Assembly: GCF_932526225.1 (NCBI RefSeq)
Contig: NC_064046.1
Coordinates: 13,659,708 to 13,723,707, forward strand
Source of the DNA: Nematostella vectensis
Taxonomy: Eukaryota; Cnidaria; Anthozoa; Actiniaria; Edwardsiidae
Length of the DNA: 64,000 nucleotides
Direction: 5' to 3'
Within the stretch, counting starts at the first letter, position 1. Each line of letters starts with the position of its first letter. The notes below the pieces were generated by a model. It made no database searches. It saw nothing but the letters and a program-made list of their open reading frames with translations, and was not told where the DNA came from. A program made the position numbers and the translations under genes. This document shows positions 1 through 12,029 of this stretch, piece after piece.

Positions 1-3000
1 TCAGCCCTTCAAAATGGAAGATCCCAATAAAAAGGGAACAACAATTTTGGTATGACCATTCAAATAGACGCCATCAAAATTTAGAGGTTGTAGGAGGGTC
101 CCCTATACTTTTAGAAGAGGTTCTTTTGTTTGGTTGGAATAATGTTTGCTTCATACACCATGCATTTTCCAATCATTGACCATACCAAGCATATCATTCT
201 ATAAGTTAAACAAAAGCTGTGCCTTTCATGATGTTTTTGAAAAGGAATTGAAATGAGTTCAAAAGTAATATGCGAAAAAGATTCTAACAATTCACCTTTA
301 TATCAACAAGGCCATTTTTGTTGACCCCAAGATAATCAACTTCAAATCCTTCTCCCTCCAGAACACGGCAAGAATCAAGTACACATTTGTGCTCCTGTCC
401 AAAAAAAAATAAACAAACAAGGAATAACAAAAACTAATAAAACAATCTATATATCAAAACACAAACATTAAATCTAATAGTTTTCTTACTGTTTGAGCTG
501 TTATAATATGGTTTTTCTTCTTTTTGTAAAATCTGCCGACACCCTACAAATTTAAATCATTTAGCATGAGAGAGTTTGAGATTTGACATTTTCAATATGT
601 ATGTAAGGAGTGTGAGCATAAAGTTATACTATCAACTATTACAAGATTTAAAAAAAATGAAACAATAAATTAAACAGCTATGTCTCCCAGTATCTCTGGT
701 GCTACCTTAATGGCTATGTTATTTGATTCTGTGGCTCCGCTTGTGAAGATGACCTCCTTGGGATCTGCTCCAATCAAATTGGCCACTTGCTGCCAACAAA
801 AAATAAGGTGTTTGTTCCTCTTTCTTTTCCCATTATTAAATGTGTTTCATTTTCCATTAATATAAAAGAGGCAAAGAGCTCTTGATGAATATATAATTGA
901 GATACATGTAGTATTGCTTTTCACTATTAACAGAGATCAATTCTAAACTGGAAAAAAAACCTATTAAGTGGAAACATCTTAGGGTCCTGACCCAGTACAC
1001 AGTTCTGCTCAAGGTTAAACCAATCAGCTATCAAGCTATGATTTGGGGTTTGCATGGCGCAGATCTGCACGGTTTGAGCCAATCAGAGGTTATAGATCTC
1101 GGTCACATCAAGGAGGTGTTGACATACAATAACCAGACTACTCTGTATGACCTAAATATCTGGTTATTACATGTCAACAGAGGTCAAAAGCCTTTGTTAA
1201 TTCTCAAACAAAAAGTAAAACAAAACCTCTGAAAGTCTGAACGAAAACACCTTCCTTTGACTAAATACAATAAGCTAAAAAGAAGCAACATTATTTCCAC
1301 AGGTCTTCTTTTATTATTATAGTTTCTCAAATTGATACTTTTTGTGTTTGATATCTGTATTATTTTTAGCTAACTTTAAGGGTGCTAATTTGGCGGGATT
1401 GTTTTGGCGCGCTAAGAACAGTGTTCTCAAATACTGGAACATCCTTCGTGTATCTCCTCCTTAGAGTTAATCGATTAACTCCAATTTAATGTCTTCCTTA
1501 TTTTCGGAGTTTATGATATTTCTTTAAATACCTTGTATCCCAGAAGAGTCCTTGCTTTAGTTTCCAATTTCAACTGGGAGCTTGAAGCCTTAATCGGCCA
1601 CGGCGAACTTGTTACTTTGCTTTCGATTATCTTTTGCTATCCCTTCCATGGACAAAGTCGTTGTAAATGCGCATGCAACCATACAAATATCCATCTTTGG
1701 TCGCTTAACAATAAACTCGGAATGATCAAGCCGGCTATAACGCGAGGCAACGTGAGTTGGAGTGCTTATCATTGCAAGTGGTCACAAGACACAAAGCGCA
1801 GTCCTGCGCTTGCATTAGCCAAAAATGATACAATTATTCACTTCCTATCGCGCAGGACTGCTCATGTATCAGCGAATCACATATTTAGCGTAATATCGGA
1901 ACCCACGTGAACCGCTACCTAGCGCAGATGCAATGCCCTTGTCCCTGCCACTTGGTTAATCTACTCGGCTTAGTTTCGTATTTTAACTCAAACATATTAA
2001 TTAAAAATAAACGTGTCGCTATATCCAGGGTACTTCTCAATTATCTGTTAAGTACTTGCTTATTTTGCGAAATTTCGGGCTCGTTATAGAAGTAACGCTA
2101 AACGGCAAAACTTGTGATTTAAGTCAAAAAGCGCGGCCCTGCGCTTGCATTAGCCAATAATGATACAAGTATTCACTTCCTGTCGTGCAGGACTGCTCAT
2201 GTATCAGCGAATCCCGTATTTAGCGTGATATCGGAACCCACGTGAACTATCACGAAAAAAAACAAGCAATGACATTTGTCCCGAAAAAACATTATCGCAT
2301 AGTTATTTGCAGAGTAAAAATCATTACGGTAAATAATTTGTGTGTGTTCAATCGATAACAATCTACGAGAGCGCAGTTCTGCGCTCGCCTCAGCCAGTTA
2401 CGTGGGTTCCGATATCACGCTAAATACGGGATATGCTGATATACATGAGCAGTCCTGTACGACAGGAAGTGAATAATTGTATCATAATTGGCTTATGGAA
2501 GCGCAGGACTGCACTTTGTGTCTTGTGACCCCTTGCAATGATAAGCACTGCAACTCGCGTTGCTTCACGTGGCTTGATCATTCTAAGTTTATTTTTGATT
2601 TGATAAGATAACGGCCGCTTTGCTAACAGCGAAATACAAAATATCTCGAAAGATAAGCACAAAACGGTGCAGTCGTGCGCGAAACTCGTAATTAACTCAC
2701 AAGTTTTTCCTTTTCGCATCACTTTCATAACTATATAGTGACACGTTTATTTTTAACCAATATGTTTGATTTAAAATACGAAACTAAGCCGAGTAGATTA
2801 ACCAAGTGGCAGGGACAAGGGCAATGCTGCTCTGCGCTAGGTAGCAGTTCACGTGGGTTCCGATATCACGCTAAATACGGGATTCGCTGATACATGAGCA
2901 GTCCTGCGCGACAGGAAGTGAATACTTGTATCATTATTGGCTAATGCGAGCGCAGGGCTGCGCTCAAGTTTTGCCGTTCCGCGTTACTTTCATAACGAGC

Positions 3001-6000
3001 CCGAAATTTCACAAAATAAGCGAGTTCTTAACAGATAATTGAGAAGTACTCTGGATATAGTGACAAGTTTATTTTTAATCCATATGTTTGAGTTAAAATA
3101 CGAAACTAAGCCGAGTAGATTAAGCAAGTGGCAGGGACAAGGGCATTGCTGCTCTGCGCTAGGTAGCAGTTCACGTGGGTTCCGATATCACGCTAAATAC
3201 GGGATTCGCTGATACATGAGCAGTCCTGCGCTAAAGGAAGTGAATAATTGTATCATTTTTGGCTAATGCAAGCGCAGGACTGCGCTTTGTGTCTTGTGAC
3301 CACTTGCAATGATAAGCACTCCAACTCGCGTTGCTTCACGTGGCTTGATCATTCTAAGTTTATTTTTGATTTGATAAGATAACGCCGCTTTGTTAACAGT
3401 GAAGTACAAAATATCTTGAAAGATAAGCACAAAACAGTGCAGTCGTGCGCGAAACTCGTAATTAACTCACAAGTTTTTCCTTTTCGCATCACTTTCATAA
3501 CTATATAGTGACACGTTTATTTTTAATCAATATGTTTGATTTAAAATACGAAACTAAGCCGAGTAGATTAAGCAAGTGGCAGGGACAAGGGCATTGCTGC
3601 TCTGCGCTAGGTAGCAGTTCACATGGGTTCCGATATCACGCTAAATACGGGATTCGCTGATACATGAGCAGTCCTGCGCTAAAGGAAGTGAATAATTGTA
3701 TCATTATTGGCTAATGCAAGCGCAGGACTGCGCTTTGTGTCTTGTGACCACTTGCAATGATAAGCACTCCAACTCGCGTTGCCTCGCGTTATAGCCGGCT
3801 TGATCATTCCGAGTTTACTGTTAAGCGACCAAAGATGGATATTTGTATGGTTGCATGCGCATTTACAACGAAAGCAAAGTAACAAGTTCGCCGTGGCCGA
3901 TTAAGGCTTGCCAAGCTCCCAGTTGAAATTGGAAACTAAAGCAAGGACTCTTCTGGGATACAAGGTATTTAAAGAAATATCATAAACTCCGAAAATAAGG
4001 AAGACATTAAATTGGAGTTAATCGATTAACTCTAAGGAGGAGATACACGAAGGATGTTCCAGTATTTGAGAACACTGTTCTTAACGCGCCAAAACAATCC
4101 CGCCAAATTAGCACCCTTCAAGTAAGCTAAAAATAATACACATATCAAACACAAAAAGTATCAATTTGAGAAACTATAATAATAAAAGAAGACCTGTGGA
4201 AATAATGTTGCTTCTTTTTAGCTTATTGTATTTAGTCAAAAGGAAGGTGTTTTCGTTCAGACTTTCAAAGGTTTTGTTTTACCTTTTGTTGGAGAATTAA
4301 CAAAGGCTTTTGACCTCTGTTGACATGTAATAACCAGATATTTATGTCATACAGAGTAGTCTGGTTATTGTATGTCAACACCTCCTTGATGTGACCGAGA
4401 TCTATAACGTTTGATTGGCTCAAACGGCGCAGATCTGCGCTGTGCAAACCTCAAATCATAGCTCGATAGCTGATTGGTTTAACCTTGAGCAGAACTGCGT
4501 ACTGGGTCAGGACCCTAAGATGTTTCCACTTAATAGGTTTTTTTTCCAGTTTAGAATTGATCTCTGTTTATTATGAACCAAAGTGTATTGTTTTTGCCAG
4601 TATTTTGATACATTGTTTGTCAGTCTACGGAACAGATGCTCATTTGCATAAGCCACTGTCCGGCATCTTTGATTTCATGTGAGGCCATTTTCTGCAATTT
4701 GTCATGACAACAGCCCACGCTTTGACGAAGGCGATGATTTGCGAAGTTTTATTACATTTATGACATTAGATAGTATGCTCGCCTGCTTTACTTTTTAAAC
4801 AAAAAAATATCATGACAATAAAGTATAAGGGTCAACTTATCTCATGACAGCAAATCAACTTCATAAGAAGTCTTAAAAGAATCAGATTTTGGCGATATTT
4901 TGAAGAGAATGAATCACATGAGAAAAGTTCTAACTCGCTTAATTTCACATTTTTGGTACATCCAGTCATAAGCAAGTTAAAAGCCGAGACTCACAGCATA
5001 GCTAAAACTGTTATTTTACTTAATCTAAGTGAACTCTGAGGACATATTTCAACCTGGTTTAAAATTATTAAACTATTACGAGCTTTCATGGTTTTACCAT
5101 CTCCAAACCGCAAAGCAGGCATGTAATTATATTCTAAATATCTCGAAAAGGCGTGGAAATAGCTGGAAAGTTTGTATTGGACGTTTAATAAGAATTCCTT
5201 CTGGAATTTGTCTGGGAGGTCTGATTTCCGTAGCACCCTTTATTAAGAGCAATAAGTCCTTTAATAGCATAGACATGCAACAACAGCCAATAATTATGTT
5301 TGCTTCTAAAAACATTTTTGGTACACCTTGTCATAGACTCGTTTTCTGAAAATCATGTTCAATATATGAATCCCCAACTAATAAACTCTTGATGTGTGAA
5401 AGATGGGCTCCAAATCCTAACGAGTTAAAAAGTAGGAGGATAAATTTAAAAGTGTGCCATTCACTCAGTCTTGACTAAATCTTTGTTCTAGCCGTACAAG
5501 CGTGCGTAAATAGCTAAAGAATGAAATGAACAAGTGACCGTGCATTCCAGCATGGCAACTGCGTTAAAAATAAACTTTTCTTTTTTTTCCTCAAATTTTG
5601 TTTATTTGGATTAAATAAAATTTTGTTATTATGTGTGAATATTACTCTTTAGGATGAGGTACAATTTAGAAAATGAAAACGAATAAAACGCTCAAAAGAT
5701 AATTTTATTCACGTCCTAAAGATTTCATGCTAACGAGTCGAGCATGATTTTTATTGTAAATTTCCTTTTCACATTATCATGGGGGTAAGACACTGAGAGA
5801 GAGGGTAGAAAATCTGCGGAAGATACCTCTTAAGCCTCTTTGTAGCTGAATACATCACTTTTGGTACTCCGCCTGAAGAAGGAAAATACCATTTATGATA
5901 GTGTAGGCTGTTTCATTTATGAAAGTTGTTTTACCAGCTTTTAAGCGATGCGATTCAATCGAATCAAAATGTAAACATATGACCAATGATTGATATTAAC

Positions 6001-9000
6001 CAAAAAAATATACTTGCAAAATAGGTTCTCTCTGACAAGAGTCATCAAACTGTCATGTGACCCATAGTCCCTAATTTGTCAGAGTCCTCTTGTTTGAAAA
6101 CTAACTTAAACCACGCAGTGCATGTTGCAGTGCTCCAAAAAAAGTTGTAAGACCCATTTTTAGCTATGGTTGCAAATCAGACAGCCTTTGTTACATCAAC
6201 CGTAGGCTAGATCAAAGGTAAACCCCCATGAGCCAACAAAGAGGTCATCAATAACAATTAATTTTATAATTTTAAATAGAAGCTTTAAATGACCAGAAAG
6301 GCGTAATGCGCCATTGAAATTGTTGTGTGTTGTTGTGAACAATAATGCGATAAATTTTAGTGAAGGAAAGAACCAAATACGTCCAATCTTCAAGATTTCT
6401 AAGAAATGATCATGTTAATGTGAATGATTTACGAAGTTTGGCGATCAGCTTAGAAAAAACAGCCTTCTAACTCAAACCCCCAAATGCACTGTTCGGTTGC
6501 ATTTCTCCTCAGAAGCTCTTTTCCACCATATCAATATTTTTAGTGCATTCCCTGAAAAGAATTCGGCTAGAAAAGTTGCTCACGTTGAATTTTAAAATGT
6601 TTAAAAATTTGTGCTCAAGTACAGGCTTGGGTTTATTGTTATTGACCTAGGTAGAAAGCTTGATAAGTTATCTCATCCTTGTGAAACGATTACTTAAAAT
6701 GGCATCGCATGGAATCGAGGAAGCAGGACAGTGGCTTATGCAAATGAGCATCTGTTCCGTAGACTGTGTGATACATAAAAGATAATTGGATATGTGAATA
6801 TTATAGGTTACAGTATATAGGTTATAGGGTATTACTGTTTAAACAAAGATTTCCTTCAGGGGATAAAGCGTCATAAAACTAGGAACTGCGGCTGAGAAGC
6901 ACTGCCATTAAAATGTGCCTTAAAGCATTAAATATTGAAAATAGCTCAAATAAACAGCCTTTTTGTTTATTGGATAAAAGACACATTATCTCACTCCCCT
7001 TGTCCTGGTGGAAAATCATTAAACACATCCAAAATAAACAGCTGTGTGTTTAATATGAGTTAATTGAATTAAACACCTCAGTAGGTCCCCCTCAATACAC
7101 ATGCTCATTATGAAGAAAAAAGCTCATTCTTAAACATTAACCAAAAAAAAATACACACATAAATCTAATAGTGGGAATCAAAATTCTAGTACCTACAAGG
7201 GAAAAAACGTACCTCTCTGGCTTTTTCTACTGCCTTTTCACTTTCCCATCCATACTGATGAGTACGAGAGTGTGGGTTCCCATAGAACGAGACTGTGTAG
7301 GGCATCATTGCGTCAACCACACGTGGGTCCTGTGTCGTCAGTAAACTTAGTGTTACTATGTTGTAGCGGGTTTTTCCAAGTGCACCATGATGCACGATGC
7401 ACGATGCTTAATAAAATGCCAGTGACATTACAAAAGGGGCATTATATTATCTGGATACTAACAAAATAAACCATGGTATTCCAAGGAATGCTTGGTTTCT
7501 TGTCTTGCCCACTTTTTTTCAATAACAATTTATTTTGCTTCTTCCTGCTTCTACACTTTCTTTACTTAAGGGGGCTTTAAAAAAATGATACTTAACAAAT
7601 AACAAACCATGGCATTTTACTAAGGGAATGCTTGATAACTTGTCTTGCCTATTTTTTTTTTCAAGGAAACTGTCTTTTGTTTCTTACTGCATTTGAAACC
7701 AGAAAACAAAAGACAGCTGCATTAGATGGGAGTAGGTATTGACAGACTTGAGCTAAGAAAAAAGATTACAAGAGCTTGAGCATCAATAATGTTAAACTTA
7801 ATGGTAATATCAATAGGTTTTAACCATTGCTGTTGTTGACTGTTGATCCAAGTACAATGGCCTGATGCCAACATCTTTTCCTTCTGAAAAAAAAGATATG
7901 ATAGGCTGATATGAGCTATTTGTCATTTCACTAATATACTGTATGTACACACCTATTTTAATTAAGGTTGCACTAACTTCATTCTGGTGAAGAGTTCAAA
8001 TTGTGAATTTTGAATCTTGAAAAAGGCGCTTTAATATGGCCAGAGAACATGCAAAAAGTAAACAAACACAACACTAGACTGCACACATCATTTCAACAAG
8101 TTTTTTTTTTACTGATTTTGTTTTTCACCCTATGTTTACCGTAAATATTAATATACGGGACAAATAAAGAGCTTGGGCTACCTGTGTGATACCCTGCAGT
8201 GGTTTATGGGTAATGTATAAAAGGCTGAATCCTGGTCCCCAAAAGCCATGTGAATGTTTCTTTTGATTGATTCTTATGTTATTATTTATTTGATGCACTG
8301 CGGGTTGAGACACAGATTCTCTGAGTGCAACCTTACTCGAAATAGGTCTGATATCAATTATAAAACTGACATCGCCACTGCCACTGATGTTGATATCGTA
8401 AGTTTCAACTAATGAGCTTTCAGTATTTCCATGGGTATCTAGAGATTCAATATAAGAGTTTGATATAAATAAATATTAATAAACAGAAGAATGCATGGCT
8501 GCTTACAGATACAATTTTTTCTTCTAAAGATAATATTATCTTATTATTCGCTTTGCGGTAAGATGATATCAGCACTCAAAAATGGAATTTGTGTCCTCCA
8601 GGGACCAATAATGTCCAGGAAAACCATGCATTTCATGCAAATCATGTTTTTCAGGCATTAACATGAAATGTTAGTGCTAGACATGCTGTAACTAACGCCA
8701 ATAGCCTCCTCTTTGCGTTACCACTTATTACTTGTTTATCTCTGTATTTTTGCGGTTTTTCGGTACCTTTTTAAGAAGTAACAACGCCCTTTATTAGTTA
8801 GAGTAGTCATAGCTTGGCAATTCGCTATACTCACGTCCCAAAGCAAGATAGGCTCATGGTTAGGTTAAGTTTTCCTCAGTAGTAGTTTAGGTCTCGTGTG
8901 GAAAGGTTTTGTTGGATCTTCAGTATCAAAGTTTGGTGACCTTTGGGAGTTGACTGGGACAGACATGTAAGTGATCCTTTTTATTATCCTTTTCTAGTTT

Positions 9001-10850
9001 AGCTGATTTAGCCTAAGAAAGCTATTTCACTAAGAGCAAGAATGATCTTCAATGTAGTATATAGTGATTCTGACATTATTTAGAACTGCTTAGTAGTGAA
9101 TTTAAATGATCACTTTTCAATGAGTAATTCTTGATTCTTTAAAAGATTGATTAAGCAGTTATTGACTAGTTTATTGAACGTATATGCCATTTGTTTTAGC
9201 CATATAATCACTCTATGTTTTTCGCTTTCTAGTTTGCCGAGTTGTTATAATTAATACTTTAATCTTTATCTATTTGTTGCCTTATAAGTTTTGCTTAGTT
9301 ATCGTATAATGATTTAATTATCTCTTAAGTAAAACGCATATGTCAATGTATGTATATAGCTTATATCTTTTTTTATCTGATTATTTAGAAGACTATTAAT
9401 GTTATTTTATTTCAGTTTACGGGTGAGTTACATATGATATGATTTCACCTAGCCTGCGTAGCAAGCGTTTCTGTGGAGTTCCAGCAGGAAAAGAGAGTGA
9501 GCGAGGAACATGGCCACACGAAAAATAGGGTGAGCGCATAGCCCGTCTTTATTTGGTATAGTTCAACTTATCTTACCTAACCAAATAATGCACTTGTCAT
9601 CGGCTTCCCCGAGGGGGGGGGACCCCGGGGAAATATGGGACTTTGAAAATCAAGCTTTCAATGCCCCCATATTTCCCCTATATGTGGGGCTCTACTCTCG
9701 AGCAAAGTCTCCATTATGGTGGGGCACATATAAAGCAAACCCCCATATTGTAACAATTTGTGCAAAATAATGTTATAAAGTGTGTAAAAATAAAGACAAA
9801 TCTCCATTAACCCAACGTTGTTTTAACAATATCCAGTGCAATAATATACAAACAAAAGCGCCCAAATGGATTGTGGTGAGATAAAAACACTTGCTGATAA
9901 CTGTACATGTGACAACTTGAAATCACTCTACTGACACAGGCTTCTCTGTCGGCACACACGATCTCCGTCAGTCTATACTGGCACACACGATCTCCGTCAG
10001 TCTATACTGGCACACACGATCTCCGTCAGTCTATACTGGCACACATGATCTCCGTCAGTCTATACTGGCACACATGATTTCCGTCAGTCTATACTGGCAC
10101 ACATGATCTCCGTCAGTCTATACTGGCACACAGGATACCCGTCAATCTATACTGACACACAGGATACCCGTCAGTCTATACTGGCACACACGATATCCGT
10201 CAGTCTATACTGGCACACACGATATCCGTCAGTCTATACTGGCACACAGGATACCCGTCAATCTATACTGGCACACACGATATCCGTCAGTCTATACTGG
10301 CACACAGGATACCCGTCAGTCTATACTGACACACAGGATACCCGTCAGTCTATACTGGCACACATGATCTCCGTCAGTCTATACTGGCACACAGGATACC
10401 CGTCAATCTATACTGACACACAGGATACCCGTCAGTCTATACTGGCACACAGGATACCCGTCAATCTATACTGACACACATGGGAAGCCTATGACAAGTG
10501 CATAAGGGCGCACTGTAAATGACATACCATATTAAGTACTTACTTATAGCATGCGCGAATACAAATATTTAAACCGAAATTAAATGATCTAGACATGTAG
10601 GCTCTATTAAAACCTTAACCACTAGGCAACTTTTACCTGCAATATTAATATTAATCATAACATCACAAACCGATTGTGGTATCCAAGCATGTTACAACAA
10701 AATCTTGACCGAAAAATGGCGACTCCAGCTCGTGTTACATAACTCACCGGCAACATTGCTAGAAGAGTTACGAGTGCAACATTTGGCTCCCACTAGTCTT
10801 GAGGCTGTTTTAACCAAGGACGATGGCTTACAAAAACGTGGATTCAACAT
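1..10850 (-). CDS. NFS1: Mitochondrial cysteine desulfurase, 5' six exons (3' end off the left edge)
   Basis: NFS1 is a PLP enzyme that takes sulfur from cysteine for Fe-S cluster assembly in mitochondria. Exons, in transcription order: 10850-10748, 7883-7825, 7329-7213, 789-706, 543-490, 394-296, all with AG/GT borders and matching phases. Exon 1 encodes a 34-residue Arg/Ser/Lys-rich, acid-free presequence ([11 protein letters not shown]...) ending at a GTGAGT donor in phase 1, which fits the 2-base start of exon 2. Later exons read [44 protein letters not shown] (PLP phosphate-binding loop) and [10 protein letters not shown] (the PLP-stacking His), as in NFS1/IscS. The PLP-lysine and catalytic-Cys loop must lie beyond base 1. 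The reading frame continues upstream of Met 10850, so the start is inferred from the presequence. Exons 2-6 are very secure; exon 1 is likely. Confidence 0.9.
929..4568. mobile_element. Foldback element with ~1-kb inverted arms, inside an NFS1 intron
   Basis: The arms at about 931-2010 and 3490-4566 are inverted copies. Both ends carry CAGAGATCAATTCTAAACTG next to GGAAAAAAAACC, and the reading frames at 1038-1232 (+) and 4265-4447 (-) are near-identical translations of the two arms. No transposase is visible, so it looks non-autonomous. A clear target-site duplication was not found. It lies between the NFS1 exons at 7329-7213 and 789-706. Confidence 0.85.
1795..3745. repeat. Six copies of a ~120-bp module in both orientations in the foldback core
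   Basis: A module containing TTCCGATATCACGCTAAATA, followed by a 'gagcagtcctgcgc' box and an 'attggctaatgcaagcgcagg' box, occurs at about 1795-1910 and 2130-2245 (reverse) and at 2400-2520, 2848-2960, 3172-3290 and 3620-3740 (forward). A larger stretch (about 2510-2880) is also repeated at about 3280-3650. The core is therefore built from direct and inverted duplications. Confidence 0.8.
4621..6766. mobile_element. Inverted-repeat element (~70-bp ends), second insertion in the NFS1 intron
   Basis: The left end CAGTCTACGGAACAGATGCT, followed by CATTTGCATAAGCCAC, is present in inverse orientation at 6725-6766. The outer 40 bases are almost identical and the next 30 are diverged. TGATACAT flanks both sides (near 4606 and 6769), a possible 8-bp target duplication of hAT type, although the left end has about 5 unmatched bases. 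A further copy of the left part starts at 51309. The interior has no recognisable transposase. Confidence 0.55.
7985..8195. repeat. Partial copy of the MITE at 16396-16643
   Basis: The stretch from 'gaagagttcaaattgtgaat' through 'ggccagagaacat' and 'cactagact' to 'gggacaaataaagagcttgg' followed by 'gctacctgtg' matches the right two-thirds of the element at 16396-16643, in the same orientation. The left terminus is missing or diverged. Confidence 0.6.
8200..9940. other. NFS1 intron 1, no coding signal seen
   Basis: This is AT-rich intron sequence between NFS1 exons 1 and 2. A single end of the TAGCCTGC...AAGCG repeat family (see 30869-31783) sits at about 9450-9480 (tagcctgcgtagcaagcg). No partner end was recognised. 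Confidence 0.5.
9950..10482. repeat. 29-bp minisatellite, about 18 copies, in NFS1 intron 1
   Basis: The unit is CCGTCAGTCTATACTGGCAC + ACACGATCT (29 bases). Two sequence classes alternate: 'cgatctccg/tgatctccg' and 'ggatacccg'. Because 29 is not a multiple of three, three units give a 29-residue protein period, which produces a spurious 123-residue reading frame at 10103-10474. Copy number is estimated from length. Confidence 0.9.
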
Positions 10851-12029
10851 TCTAGGGATAAAAACAATGCATAAATGTCTTAGAGGGTCGGCACGAAGTG
10901 CTGTAATGTCAATGTACTTTAGTCGAGAGACTGGGTACGAAACACGTGATACAGGGTAGTGAGTCGTGAGCAGTGACATACGTGACTCGTTTTGTGACAT
11001 CGTGACGTCATGGTCACGGTTGCAATACCGTGACAACTTTAAATGGTAACGCAACAACGTTTTGAGATGACCTATGAGTATTTTCCTGTTACATACTGTC
11101 TCATTCCCTGCTAGCGAAATACAGAGAAAAGAGGCCTCTGCTAGCAGGGAAACTGTCTCAGCGTTTTTGAAGTAACTCGTACTTTGCTTGTAAGACTTTT
11201 CGATAGGTTACTAGAGCAACTACTCTAGAGAAAAAAAACTGGTTTTTAAGTTATTCCTTAATCTTTTAATAACGAACTCGTGTTGAGGTGACACAAACAA
11301 AGCCCGCGCGTTGAAGCGATACCCTGACAAAAAGTCGCTCACACAAAATGTTTTGGATATCATATATCAATGCAAAATTCATGCAAACATACAAGGCAAG
11401 GAAAGTTGAAGATTTTCTTGCGTTATATATATTTTATGATTTTGAGCTTTAAGCCTGAGTGATCGAAGTAGAATTGACAAATCATTTATTTTATTGAAAC
11501 AGCGCCAAAAAATTTGCATTACAATCAAGCAACAGTTTAAATATTTCATCATAATAATTTCCTTCAGTATGTTTTTGTACAACAAGTCAAGCGACTGAAT
11601 AACCATTTACACATGGAAAAAAAATCCACCGAAATGTTATGTTTAATTTTCCCCCTCTTCCATAAAACCTGGTCCTTTTTTATTTAATGCAGTCTGTAGG
11701 AAAATATTGTGGGTTCTTTTTTAGTTTGTCGCAATACTCGTTATGAGGTGATAATCACATGAGCCCAGAAAACTTGCAAAACGGGTTATGGTGGCTTGTC
11801 AAACTTGCAATGGCGCTTGCCCACTGAGAAAAATTTTTCTCGAGTCAGTTGAACGAATACAAGGGCGAGCGAAAGTCGATACGCAAAATTGCTGAAGGTT
11901 TTGCAATATCATCGGGTCACTCGTCGTGTCTGGCGGGATTTTTCAAGCTTGACCCCCGCGTGTCTCACACTGTTTTCAAAAAGGCTTTAGTTTAAGTTAT
12001 AATCCGGGTAAAAATTTACAATATCTGGC
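10851..12029. promoter_or_regulatory. Divergent promoter region between NFS1 and the SLC16-like gene
   Basis: This stretch separates the start codons of two divergently transcribed genes. It contains a perfect CRE/ATF site TGACGTCA at 11003-11010 and an adjacent inverted pair, gtcacggt/accgtgac, at 11013-11034. A small inverted repeat (11104-11151) is also present. Promoter function is inferred from position and motifs; transcription starts cannot be read here. Confidence 0.4.
11104..11151. repeat. 48-bp inverted-repeat mini-element
   Basis: TTCCCTGCTAGC at 11104-11115 is mirrored by GCTAGCAGGGAA at 11140-11151. The interior (cgaaatacagagaaaagagg) is shared with the perfect palindrome at 20875-20940, so both belong to one family. 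Confidence 0.7.

Noticed and set aside
1038-1232. Reading frame conserved in an inverted partner at 4265-4447
   Set aside because: Conservation is explained by the two inverted arms of one element; no domain, and the surrounding non-coding DNA is equally conserved.
10103-10474. 123-residue repeat protein
   Set aside because: Product of the 29-bp minisatellite (three units make 29 codons) with no signal or splice support.
9950-10482. Possible CRISPR array (29-bp repeats)
   Set aside because: Units are contiguous with no unique spacers, and the genome is eukaryotic; it is a minisatellite.
10692-10850. NFS1 exon 1 extended to the gtcaag donor near 10709
   Set aside because: That donor leaves phase 0 and would break the frame of exon 2; the GTGAGT donor after 10748 leaves phase 1 and joins correctly.
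10705-10959. 84-residue plus-strand frame
   Set aside because: It is antisense to the NFS1 presequence exon, which is supported by phase and a GTGAGT donor.
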